From Periplaneta americana (Eukaryota; Arthropoda; Insecta; Blattodea; Blattidae), in contig NC_091126.1 in the NCBI RefSeq assembly GCF_040183065.1, positions 145,354,204-145,418,203 on the forward strand: 64,000 nt of DNA, written 5' to 3'. Positions 1 through 10,174 of this stretch are shown piece after piece; within the stretch, counting starts at the first letter, position 1, and every line of letters starts with the position of its first letter. The position numbers were made by a program, and so were the translations under genes. The notes under the pieces are model-generated. The model was not told where the DNA came from. It did not search any database and saw only the letters and a program-made list of their open reading frames with translations.

Positions 1-339
1 TAAAAATAATACGCTGCAATTACTTACGCATTAGGTATATACAACAGAGAAACCTACACTTTTCCTTTAGAAAACAAATATTTGTTAAATCAGTCGGTAA
101 AAAAACACGACAAGGGTTAAAGGGCATCCCACGAAATACAGCTTCCTATGCTCCCCACATTCAGAAGACAAATATATGTACATGACAAAGTGTAGGAGCC
201 AGTTGTTGACAAGGCAATACAAACAATTGCTGGTTTCCTGCACATTTACAGAAGAACATGAACTCCAGATCCTCACCTACGAAACGTAAAGCTTATGATA
301 TACTTCGGAATATGTATGATTAGTCTTTCTTGTGTTAAA

Positions 340-600
340 TTTTAACGTACCTTGTTAACATGTTTCGACCTATTTTGGGTCATCTTCAGAACTGGTCGTA
401 GTTGGTGTTGGCGCATCTTGTTTCCTGTGTGGGTGCGTTCGTGGTGTAGAGTCAAAGAGTGTATGTGTTTTGAAATTGAGTTGTGTGTTGAGAATATCGT
501 TGGGGTGTGTTTTCGTGTGTCTGTATATGTATGATATGATATAATGAATACAGTGTTAATTTCATTTTCTTTCAAGAAAATGCAGTTCACGAAAACTACA
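340..600. repeat. Possible Penelope-like element terminal fragment
   Basis: Contains the motif ATGTTTCGACCTATTTTGGG followed by a TCATCTTCAGAAC-type stretch. From memory this 'cgaaacatg ... gatga' pattern occurs near the ends of Penelope-like elements in many arthropods. The TG-rich tract 400-530 looks low in complexity. No coding region survives. The flanks 1-340 and 600-880 show nothing I can name. Confidence 0.35.
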
Positions 601-881
601 GGGAATAATTTAGGGACTTGAACAATAGGTTGTGTGAAACTGCATCATAAATTATAAACAAGTGTTTTGATGGAGTACTGAAAGAACTTCTAGTAATTAA
701 CAGCTCGGAGAGACACCATTTGTCTCGTTTCATATTTATTATCCACTGTTTCAACAGTTCCTTTTTTTTTTTCAAAGGGAACCTGCAAGAAAAGAAAAAT
801 ACTGTACACACCGCATGGTATGCCGGGCGTTGTTACACATTTATGCATGAAAAAAAAATGCTGCTAATAATTAGCAGCATA

Positions 882-941
882 CAGCAACTGATATATCATA
901 TTTCATGTAAATTTTATGAAGTATGATATATCAGTTGCTTT
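882..941. repeat. Short hairpin
   Basis: GCAACTGATATATCATA at 882 is followed about 20 bp later by its reverse complement TATGATATATCAGTTGC, giving a 17-bp perfect stem. It may be a small MITE end or a transcribed hairpin; no flanking duplication was seen. Confidence 0.55.
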
Positions 942-1149
942 TTCCTTTTGACATTTCAGTTATATTCAGCACACACAACAGGCATGTTTTTTCTTTGTTT
1001 TTTTTTTTTCGTAATGTTTACCTCCGTATACACAATGTTGTAAGCAGACGAATTTTTACAACGGTGGGCGCTTAATTCATATCTGCAGTGTTTCGCGGTG
1101 GCACCACAAAGAGCGCTGTACAGGACAACATGGCCACTCTATATTCTTC

Positions 1150-1203
1150 TCTTTCTAACTCGTTGCTACACACACACACGCACGCACACACGCACACACA
1201 CAA
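1150..1203. repeat. CA-rich microsatellite
   Basis: Interrupted (CA)n with CG substitutions, just upstream of the mariner remnant. Confidence 0.8.
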
Positions 1204-1299
1204 GTAGAGTTGACCGTGCTACAGATATAAATTATACAATTATACAATTTGCTTTACATGTGCAGCTCTAGCGAGAGAAGCGTGAACTACGCAACAAAG

Positions 1300-2359
1300 A
1301 TGGTGCGCATGTTACTGTTGTCAACTTGCGAAGAGCAGCGAAGTGTTGTGCGACTTTTGTGGGCTAAAAGACATAACCCAAGTGAAATTCACAGGGACAT
1401 GTATGGCATGTAGGAGAAGACTGTATGGACCGTAGCAACAGCTCCAGATGGTTCGCATTCTTCACAGACGGCCGTGAGAAACTTTGTGATTCGCCACGTT
1501 GCGGGCGGCCGGTAACAGCTGCAAACCAGCAGAATGTCACAGTCATTGAGGCGGCAATTTTGAACGACCGGCGGATTGAACTGCGAACTTTATCTCAGCA
1601 GTTCAACATTTCATACGTTGCGGTGTACGATATCGTGCATGGAAATTTCATAAAGTTAGTGCCCACTGGGTACCTAAGGACCTGACAAACGACCACAAGG
1701 CCAGCGAATGATGACATGCTTGGACCACTTAAGGCGTTACGCTGCAGAAGTGCATGACTTTCTGAAAGGAATTTGCACTGGTGATGAGTCCTGTGCGTAC
1801 CACTACACGCCCGAAACAAGGAAGGCCTTTATGAAGTGGAAACATCCTGCTTCTCCAGTAAAGAAAAATTCAAAGTGACGCAATCTGCTAAGAAAGTGCT
1901 TGTGACAGTGTCCTAGGATATGGATGGTGTTTTGTTGGTGGACTTTGCTCAACATTGGACCACTGTGAATGCCGCAGCCTACATTCAAACGTTGGTAAAG
2001 TTGTGTCGTGCCCTTCATGACAAACGGCGTAATATTAATGCTGACGATGTCAAACTTCTTCATGACAATGCTCGCCCACATGTTGCGGCTTCTGTTCGTG
2101 ACAAAATCAACACATTTGGTTGGAAGTTCCTCCAGTATTCACCGTACAGTCCAGATCTTGCACCGTCGGACTTTCATCTGTTTGGTCCCATGAAGAAATT
2201 CCTGGCCGGCCATCGCTTTGCGACCGATGCAGAAATGCAATCAAGTGTCCGCAGATGGCTATATTCCAACCGAACGGACTTCTATGAACAGGTATACTGA
2301 AACTGGTACCACGATGGGAGAAATGTGTTGAGAAAATTGGCGCCTATGTAGAAAAGTAG
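1300..2359 (+). pseudogene. Mariner-family transposase pseudogene
   Basis: Reading across frames gives a mariner-like transposase of about 345 codons: N-terminal helix-turn-helix (QRSVVRLLWAKRHNPSEIHR), the catalytic-domain LLHDNARPH block and the YSPDLAPSDFHLFGPMKKFL block, ending AYVEK-stop. The frame is broken by at least one early stop (after RDMYGM) and by frameshifts near 1680 and 1880. The 3' terminal repeat ends about 2454 (actttccgatcaaccctcgt); no matching 5' repeat was recognised, so the 5' end may be lost. Cut-and-paste DNA transposon, inactive. Confidence 0.85.
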
Positions 2360-2628
2360 CTAAAAGATGTGAATTCATTTGTATTTTTTTATTTTTGTTT
2401 ACCTATTAAACCTCTTTTTAATTATTGTGCGTTACTTTCCGATCAACCCTCGTATTTAAACAGGCATGTCAAGTGCCATCATGAACATGAATATGAACAT
2501 GGACAAATTGAATGGCATGGATCAACTGTACTTCCATCTAGCGACTGTTACCAATCGACAGCGGCGATCCTAGTGGTTGTTCTCTTCCACACGTTACGGT
2601 TTTTAGCATGCGGCTGATTAATCTGTTA

Positions 2629-3145
2629 TACACTATCTACCAAAAAGTAATTGGGCACTGTTTTTGCCCCTTTAGAACCTCGTGGTACCAACTTTTGTTG
2701 CTATAACAGCAGCCACCCTGTCAGGAATACTCTCCACTAGTTTGTGTAGGATATCCACTGGAATGCGTCGCCATTCCTCTTGCAACATGGCTCTCAGTTG
2801 GACAATGGAAGTTGGCCCCATGTTTCGGCAGCTACTATGCAGTGGTATGCCGACAATACTGTTCACCGGTTGGACTGGCCTGCACAGAGTCCTGATCTCA
2901 ATCCCATTGAGCACATTTGGGACGATTTTGACTGGCGATTGAGGTCTCGGGAGATGCGGCCAACTTTCATTGTCCAACTGAGAGTCATGTTGCAAGAGGA
3001 ATGGCGACGCATTCTAGTGGATATCCTACACAAACTAGTGGAGAGCATGCGTAACAGGGTGGCTGCTGTTATAGCAACAAGAGGTGGTACCACGGGTTCT
3101 AAAGGGACAAAAACAGTGCCCAATTACGTTTTGGTAGATAGTGTA
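2629..3145. mobile_element. Palindromic Tc1-like deletion derivative (foldback)
   Basis: The ends are inverted repeats (left TACACTATCTACCAAAA, right its reverse complement) next to TA dinucleotides. The two arms both code, in opposite directions, the same transposase C-terminus: MLQEEWRRI--DILHKLVES then RVAAVIAT. The right arm also carries AQSPDLNPIEHIWDDFDWRL, the third-catalytic-residue region of Tc1 transposases. So the copy is an inverted duplication of one transposon end, not an intact gene. Confidence 0.8.
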
Positions 3146-3261
3146 TATGTGATCAGGGGCTAGATGCAAATGTGTGTGGGGGCGGAGTGGGGGCTTTCTT
3201 AGTTATTACTTCTATTAATAGATGGCGAAAATAGTAGTCATAGTTGCCAATGTTCCCAATC

Positions 3262-3894
3262 GTACATACTGTGAAGGGTGATAATATTGGTGATTCTAAA
3301 CAAAAAAGAATATGCCCTATTCTTAACAATATCTGACATACAGCTTTTTGAATAACACGGGCGTCAGTCTCATGTCCTTCATCAGCACTTACATGCGGAC
3401 GCAACCAGGGCGACATCAGGTTATAGTAGGATCAATGAAACGTATCCTGTGCGTTGGATCGGTCGCATTGAAGTAATTTATTGGCCACCGAGGTCATCCG
3501 ACCTTACTCCATTGGATTTCTGTGTACGGGATTGCTTAATTGCGAAGTCTACAAGTATAAAGTGAAAATAAAGGAGGAACTTCTCGCTCGCATTTTACAT
3601 GCTTGTGCTCATATAAAGGAATGTTCGAATCAGTCAGATCAGCAACACAGCTGCTGTCTACAAGAGGTGCAACGTGTATTGAAGTTGATGGTGGACTTTT
3701 TGAACATGTTCTGTAAAGAAAAGTACACAATTAAACAGAACATAACATAACAATGTTTTAATTTACTATCACCTGCACTTTTCCCGTTTCTCATTGTTTC
3801 CATTAGTTTTCTCCGAAACTGTTAAGAATAGGACATATGTTCGTGTAAACTTTTTTGTTCAGAATCGCCAATGTTATCACCCCTCAAATCATGT
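3262..3894. mobile_element. Long-TIR element with Tc1/mariner-type transposase remnant
   Basis: 3262-3330 is an imperfect inverted repeat of 3819-3894 (shared: a GGTGATAA block, AACAAAAAAG-like block, CCTATTCTTAAC). Between them, + strand 3440-3560 reads WPPRSSDLTPLDF, typical of the DDE region of a Tc1/mariner-superfamily transposase, with several frame breaks after it. A motif at 3909-3922 (actcaccctgtata) resembles another such element's end. Confidence 0.6.
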
Positions 3895-4310
3895 ACCTTT
3901 CCTCCTGACTCACCCTGTATACTCGCATTTTAGAATTGAACATTTCATCCCTCTCTGCTGATTGTAAAGCAACACTGGGTTTATCTGGAAATTGCTGATA
4001 TTGTCAATTACGAGAATAATTCATTCTTAATCAACATATTTCCCTCCCCCCACATCACTTTTAATTGTTCTAATAATGGTGCCACCTATTGAGGAATATC
4101 AGAACTGTTTCAAAGTTTGTCAACTTTTATCTGTTCAGACTTATCCCACAGTCTACTATATACAGTCACGAAGCTTGGGATGATTTGTTGCCAACGAGTT
4201 GCATTTCTCGCGATAGTTGCTAGCCGCTTGGAACGCTGTGAGTACTAGGAACAATAGACTGTGTCACTGCCATCGTGATCTAATACAGGCATACCATGTG
4301 ACTCGCTTAA

Positions 4311-4500
4311 AGACTGGTTCACAATAAACCTGGAACAGAAACGACAACAAGAACGAGAACGGAAATATTTTAAAAATAAATGTATTTAAATGTCAGCATT
4401 CACAATTAACTGTTGTGAATGCTTACATTTAAATACATTTATTTTAACAATATTTCCGTTCTCGTTGTCGTTTCCATTCCAGGTTTATTGTGAACCAGTA
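4311..4500. mobile_element. TTAA-flanked hairpin MITE
   Basis: Near-perfect palindrome of 190 bp (ACTGGTTCACAATAAACCTG at the left, its reverse complement at the right) flanked by TTAA at 4307-4310 and 4501-4504. The clean CACAG copy has a single TTAA here, so the insertion point is proven by comparison. TTAA targets are used by piggyBac and Kolobok elements; which one drove it cannot be told. Confidence 0.85.
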
Positions 4501-5058
4501 TTAACCCGATCACGAAGGGCGGCGTTTCAACCACATAAATTAATTGGAATGTATAAAGAGTAACATATATTTCTGTAAAATGTAGTGTAATTGCATTAAT
4601 AAAATTTAAAACAATGATTAGGGGACACTTCAGACATAATTCCTTGGGAGTTAAGGTGTAATATTATTTATGGTGTGAAAATTACGTTGTTCATATGTGT
4701 AATACCTGCCTTTATTTCGATTAAATATTGCGAAATTCTTGTACATTCATTTATGCAGATTCAATAATTTTCAGTTGCACCGCACGAATATTTAGATATG
4801 TTGAAATTATAGGTTATGTTTACTGTACCAATTGCCCCTTTCTGTCTAATTTTAGTGGCCTCCAATGCCCTGCCACTACATATGTATGTTATGTCATATG
4901 GATATTATAGGTTATGTTTACTATATTTAACTTACATTCTTATATTCGCAATTATACATTATAATTAAACATAATGTCATGCATGACACACGTCACATTC
5001 TATTTGTATTTTAATACTACAATTGAATACTGAATTATTGTATTTATATACTACCTAA

Positions 5059-5893
5059 AGGTACGATCACACGTCGCTACTTTTGCAACGCTGCAGTACA
5101 AAAAACTGCGCAACTCTTGTACTGCGACGTGTGAACAACGGTGCAACCCGAAAAGTAGCGGCTGCCGAACCTGCTGCCCGCTACTTTTCCATGCTGCGCG
5201 CAACTTAAAAGTAGCGACGTGTGAACAGGGTTCTCAGGGTTGCAGCCGCAGCATTTTTGATATCGGTTTTGTTGAAACTTTTGCTGCGGTTGCAACCAGT
5301 GTTACCACCCAAATGTGTCAATGATACTTTTATTGTTTGGATATATTTTAATGTTAAATGTGATGAAAATAAATTATTTGTAACAGTTATTAAATACACA
5401 ACACAGTCTGAGCATAATTGGTGACGATATAATTCATTTTTTAAATATTCCGTAGCGTAGTTCCAAACAGGAGGGTTGCCAACATTGATTACGTGAATAT
5501 ACTGTTGGTTATCATTTAAGTATATAGGCGTTTTTAAAAGCTTTATAGTAAAAATAATGCCAATTTCTGAATACTAGATACGACAGAAAAGCAACTAATA
5601 GATAAGGAAGCTTTCGCATGAGTTTCTTAATAATGCGAACATAACCACAAAATGTATATTGAGAAGTCAACACGGAGATGGGAACCTGCAGCATGACTGC
5701 GGCTGCAAAAGTAGCGCCTTGCGTGTGAACAGACTCGCAACCTCCAGTTGCTACTTTTGCAGCACTCGGGTTGCGCAGCACGAAAAGTAGCGTGCAGCGC
5801 GCTACTTTTGGCTTACGTGTGAACACGACACGCAACTTTTGCAGCTGCAGTATAAAAGTAGCGCTGCAAAAGTAGCGACGTGTGACCGTACCA
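5059..5893. mobile_element. TAA-flanked MITE with long complex terminal repeats (PIF/Harbinger-like)
   Basis: Ends GGTACGATCACACGTCGC and its near reverse complement (GGTACGGTCACACGTCGC from the right), flanked by TAA at 5056-5058 and 5894-5896. The uninterrupted site in the 55137 copy has one TAA. A motif AAAAGTAGCG (or CGCTACTTTT) recurs many times in both arms. No transposase was seen. The 3-bp TAA/TTA target suggests PIF/Harbinger; that is inference. Confidence 0.75.
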
Positions 5894-6215
5894 TAAGATA
5901 CGAAGTAACACAATCATACGTACACTAATTTCATAGGAGTGGTATAGTAAATTTTCTGTCTACAATTAAGGAAGGTAGATGTGCTAAATTAAAATCACAA
6001 TATAAATTCGTTTTTATTGAACCTCAAAATAGCTTCCATTCTAAACTTAAAATGTCGATGCAAACAGATTATGTTAACACGTAAAATTCTCTTCATATTA
6101 AAATAACACAGTTTTGTAATTATTTCTGCAACATATTATGCAACAAGAAGTGAACTGAACTTAGGGACACTTCACACTAAATAAAGCTTAGCAATGATAC
6201 GCAATAAAGTTATAT

Positions 6216-7767
6216 CACACTTTAGTATATACAGTTACGAAGCTCAATACTTACTAAATATGCAAACATAGACATTTGAAATATGCATCCACAGATAGTT
6301 GCTAGCCACCAGGATCGCTACTATCGCCTCATCACAGACTCTTTCCCTAGCAGACGATAAATGTATTGTACTTTTGATATCGTGTTCTTTTGAAAAATTA
6401 ACACCTTCCTTCCACTATTGAAATACGAAATACATAAGGTTTATTTTCATAAAGTATATATTATATTTTATAAACTCACCTTCCTGGATCTTTCGGAAGG
6501 ATAACTCTGACCTCTTTTTCTTAGAATTTATAGTACTACAAACATCTCCTTGTCCCATATTATCATTCATATTATTGTATTTTAGCCATTTACAGTTATT
6601 ACAAACGATAACGAACATTTCATAGTTTACACAACTTTTCATTACAATGTTAAATACGGCACAGTCAATCCCTTTTCGATCTAGACCAGGTCGTAATGTA
6701 TGTCCGAGTTTTCTATTTCAGTGTATGGAGCTCAGTGAATTATTATAACTTTATTGCGTATCATTGCTAAGTTGTTTTATTTGGTGTAATGTGTCCATAA
6801 ATTCCGTTTACTTCTTGTTGCATAATATGTTGCAGAAATAATTACAAAACTGTGTTATTTTAATGTGAAGAGAATTTTACATGTTAACATAATCTTTTCG
6901 CATCAACATGTTAAGTTTAGAATGGAAGCTATTTTGAGGTTTAATGAAAAAGAATTTATATTGTGATTTTAATATAGCACATCTACCTTCCTTGATAATG
7001 ACAGAAAATTTACCATACCACTCTTATGAAATTAGTGTACGTACGATTGTTACTTCGTCTCTTAGGTAGTAGATAAATACAATAATTCAATACTCAATTG
7101 TAGTATTAAAATACAGACAAATTGAATGTGCGGATTATCATACCTGACATTATGCTTAATTATAATGTATAATTGCGAATTTAGCAATATAAGATATAGT
7201 AAACAACCTATAATATTTCCGTATGAATGGCAGGGCATTGGAGACCACTAAAATTAGACAGAAAGGTTCAACTGGGACAGTAAACATAACCTATAATTTC
7301 AACATGTCTAAATATTCGTGCGGTGCAACTGAAAATTATTGAATTGTGCATAAATGAATGTACAATAATTTCGCAATATTTCATCGAAATAAAGGCAGGT
7401 AGGTCTATTACATATACGAACAACGTAATTTTCACACCAAAAATAATATTACACTTTAACTCGCAAGGAATTATGTCTGAAGTGTCTCCTAATCATTGTT
7501 TTAAATGTTATTAATGCAATTACACTATATTTTAGAGAAATATATGTTACTTTTTATGCATTCCAATTAATTTATATGGTTGATAACGCCGCCCTTCGTG
7601 ATCGGGTTAAGCGAGTCACATGGTCTGCCTTACGGCCTGTATTAGATCACGATGGCAGTGACACAGTCTATTGTTCCTAGTACACACAGCGCTCCAAGCG
7701 GCTAGCAACTATCGCGAGAAATGCAAAAAATCACTCCTAGCTTTGCGACTGTATATACTAGACTGTG
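6216..7767 (-). mobile_element. CACAG-family transposon, inverted copy nested in the first
   Basis: Reverse-complement copy of the 55137-56463 element, sitting inside the outer copy. Flanks GTTATAT (6209-6215) and GTTATAA (7768-7774) are a 7-bp duplication with one mismatch. It carries the same internal ORF on the minus strand (6642 back to about 6480) followed by a GTGAGT donor-like site. About 1552 bp. Confidence 0.85.
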
Positions 7768-7782
7768 GTTATAATATAATAT

Positions 7783-7965
7783 CACAGTCTAGTATATACA
7801 GTCGCGAAGTTCAATATGTAGTAAATATGCAAACATTAGATAGTTGCTCACCACTAGGATCGCTAATATCGCCTCATTACAGGCAATGCAAAATAGAACC
7901 GTCACAGTCTATTGTTTCTAGGACCCTCAAAACTCAAGCTTCGTGACTGTATATAGTAGACTGTG
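7783..7965. mobile_element. CACAG-family short MITE (about 183 bp)
   Basis: Both ends match the family terminal repeat (CACAGTCTAGTATATACAGT ... ACTGTATATAGTAGACTGTG). The interior has the family's AGGCGATA/TCGCCTCAT and CAATAGACTGTG-like blocks. It is inserted beside the AT-rich junction of the inverted copy, so the target duplication is blurred (ATAATAT left, ATATAAT right). Confidence 0.8.
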
Positions 7966-8243
7966 ATATAATCTAACTGAGCTCCATACAGTGAAATAGA
8001 AAACCCGATCATACATTACGGCCGAAAAGACACTGACTGAGCCGTATTTCGCTTTGTTGTGAAAAGTTGTGTAAACTGTGAAATGTTCGTCATCGGTTGT
8101 AATAACTGTAAATGGCTAAAATACAATAATTTGAATAATAATATGGGACTAGGAAGACGTTTATGGTACTATAGATATTGTAAGAAAAAGAGGTCAGTGT
8201 TATCCTTCTTCCGAAAGATCGATGAAGGTGAGTTTATAAAATA

Positions 8244-8281
<38 letters not shown>

Positions 8282-8485
8282 TATTTAAACCTTATGTATT
8301 TTACATTTCAATATAGGAAGGAAGGTGTTAATTTTTCAAAAGAATACGATATCGAAAGTACAATACATTTTATCGTCTGCTGGGGAAAGTGTGTGTGAGG
8401 CGATAGTAGCGATCCTGGTGGTGAGCAACTATCTATGTTTGCATATTTAGTAAGTATTGAGTTTCGTGACTGACTGTGCTTATCC

Positions 8486-8942
8486 CGTGTTTAGAAAGAT
8501 CACTTACACGATCAGAAAATTGCAGGCCCGATATCTGTGAACGGTTGTGTATAGTACTTCTTGCTTTCACACCATGTTCTTGTATTTCCATTTTTAACTA
8601 CTAGATATCGCGTTTTCAGTTATTTGAATATTAGTTGTCAGCCTTTGTATATTTGATCTTTTCTCCCATTTTATCAAATAAACACCTATATTCTCTAGGC
8701 CTCGGTTATCTATTACATGAAATTGATTAGCGTTGATAACATTTAAGACGTTATGTTATGTGGTGTTTGTGTCGTTTTGCACGAATGAATCGTGTGAAGT
8801 TTTTAGTGTTTGGTGATTGTGTTAAACTGTGGAATTAAATTCGCATGTGGTATAATGCTTGCTTCAGCTATTGTGATGAGCGATTTAGATAAAAATATTT
8901 GTTCTGCTTGATTCCTGATTGTGCAGTCATACTGTAGATGTG
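8486..8942 (+). promoter_or_regulatory. Presumed 5' flank / 5' UTR of hook
   Basis: Stretch between the nested CACAG element (ending 8478 plus its 7-bp duplication) and the hook ATG. No repeat was recognised. A minimal upstream ORF, ATG-TGA at 8938-8943, overlaps the start codon by one base. No TATA box was called with confidence; promoter position is inference from location only. Confidence 0.35.
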
Positions 8943-8981
8943 ATGGATAAAGCTCATCTGTGCGAAAGTTTGATGAAATGG
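8943..8981 (+). CDS. hook: hook exon 1 (residues 1-13, start codon)
   Basis: Encodes [13 protein letters not shown] and ends in phase 0 at donor gttagt. It joins exon 2 ([10 protein letters not shown]) to give the expected Hook N-terminus (short leader, SL-x-x-W, then L-x-APH). The start was chosen because it is the only ATG in frame with this match. A second ATG five bases upstream is followed at once by TGA, overlapping the start (ATGTGATG). The 5' UTR and any non-coding first exon were not resolved. Confidence 0.85.
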
Positions 8982-10131
8982 GTTAGTAACACGTCAGCTG
9001 AGTTTCTTGTATGATGGTTTAGATTAACAAGCACTGATTATTTGAATTCCGGATATTTTCTCATTTGATCACAAAATGTAACAATATTTGGTCTTGTGAC
9101 ATATTGCTATCTGCTACTAATTCAGCAATTGGATAATACTGGCTCTTGTTCACGGTTTACTGTCATTTGAAAAGTAGTAATTATAAACTTGACAGCAACG
9201 AAGAACGTTAGCTGAAAATTAACTTTAACCCTCAACTAGTATTGCTTTTTTAATGTACGTTAACGATACTTATCCTTATGGGTCTATATTGACCCATAGA
9301 TACCAGTTGAGGGTTAAATCTCAACTTTAAAACTACTAACAATAGTTGGGAGTATTTAAAATTATTAATTCTAATATATAGGCCTAACGTAAATGTTGAA
9401 TGAAATTATACTTAAAGTAATTAATAGTAGTGCTGTTATCATAAAGTACATTAATGCATGTAACTAAGTTTATAAAGGTTTTCGTAATGCAACTGTTCTT
9501 ATGGGAACGAAGGGCAATGGACCTGATATTTACGTGTGTCATTTTTGCGTCAGTCACTTGTCATTAATCTATCACCGCATCAAATCGTACAAAACCTTTT
9601 AATTGATAGTGAGGCTACATGTTCACTGATTATTTATCTCTTCATCAAACCCTCCCTAAACTTTTCACTGACAGTGGATTTACTTCTTAACCTCTCAACA
9701 AACCTTACATAACAGTGTCACTGATAGTGGGGCTACTTGTCACCGATCTGTCTCCTTCAAACTCTCCCAACCTTGCCACTGGTAGTAGGGCTAGCAGGGC
9801 TACTTGTCACTAATCTAATTTGTCATCAAACGTTACATAACTTTATCATTGAGAGTGGGGCTAATTTTTACTAATCTGTCTCCTCATCAACCCCTATTTA
9901 ATCTTGTCACTGACAGTGGGTTTATTTGTCACTAATCAATCTTCTCACCAAATCATTCAAACCCTACCTAAGTTTGTCATTGTATGTATTTATTCACACT
10001 GCAATGGGTATATACCCGGTGGCAGTGGTAACTAGTTACACTCAATAATGACAATAATAAACTTATTAATTAAAAATACAGTTAATAATAATACCAATAA
10101 TTAATACAAATAATTAATACTAACAATAATT

Positions 10132-10174
<43 letters not shown>

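Larger units (their letters stand above)
4147..8478 (+). mobile_element. CACAG-family DNA transposon, long copy with four nested insertions
   Basis: Outer copy: starts CACAGTCTACTATATACAGT at 4147 and ends GACTGTG at 8478, flanked by a perfect 7-bp duplication CTTATCC (4140-4146, 8479-8485). Its right terminal repeat has lost about 11 bp. Interrupting it are a TTAA hairpin MITE (4311-4500), a TAA-flanked element (5059-5893), an inverted copy of itself (6216-7767) and a short MITE of the same family (7783-7965). The remaining sequence is collinear with the clean copy at 55137-56463, including an ORF at 8059-8230 that ends at a GTGAG donor-like site. An (AT)n tract lies at 8247-8279. Confidence 0.85.

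Noticed and set aside
5512-5913. 133-codon minus-strand ORF
   Set aside because: It lies across the TAA-flanked MITE and its repeated AAAAGTAGCG words; no family resemblance.
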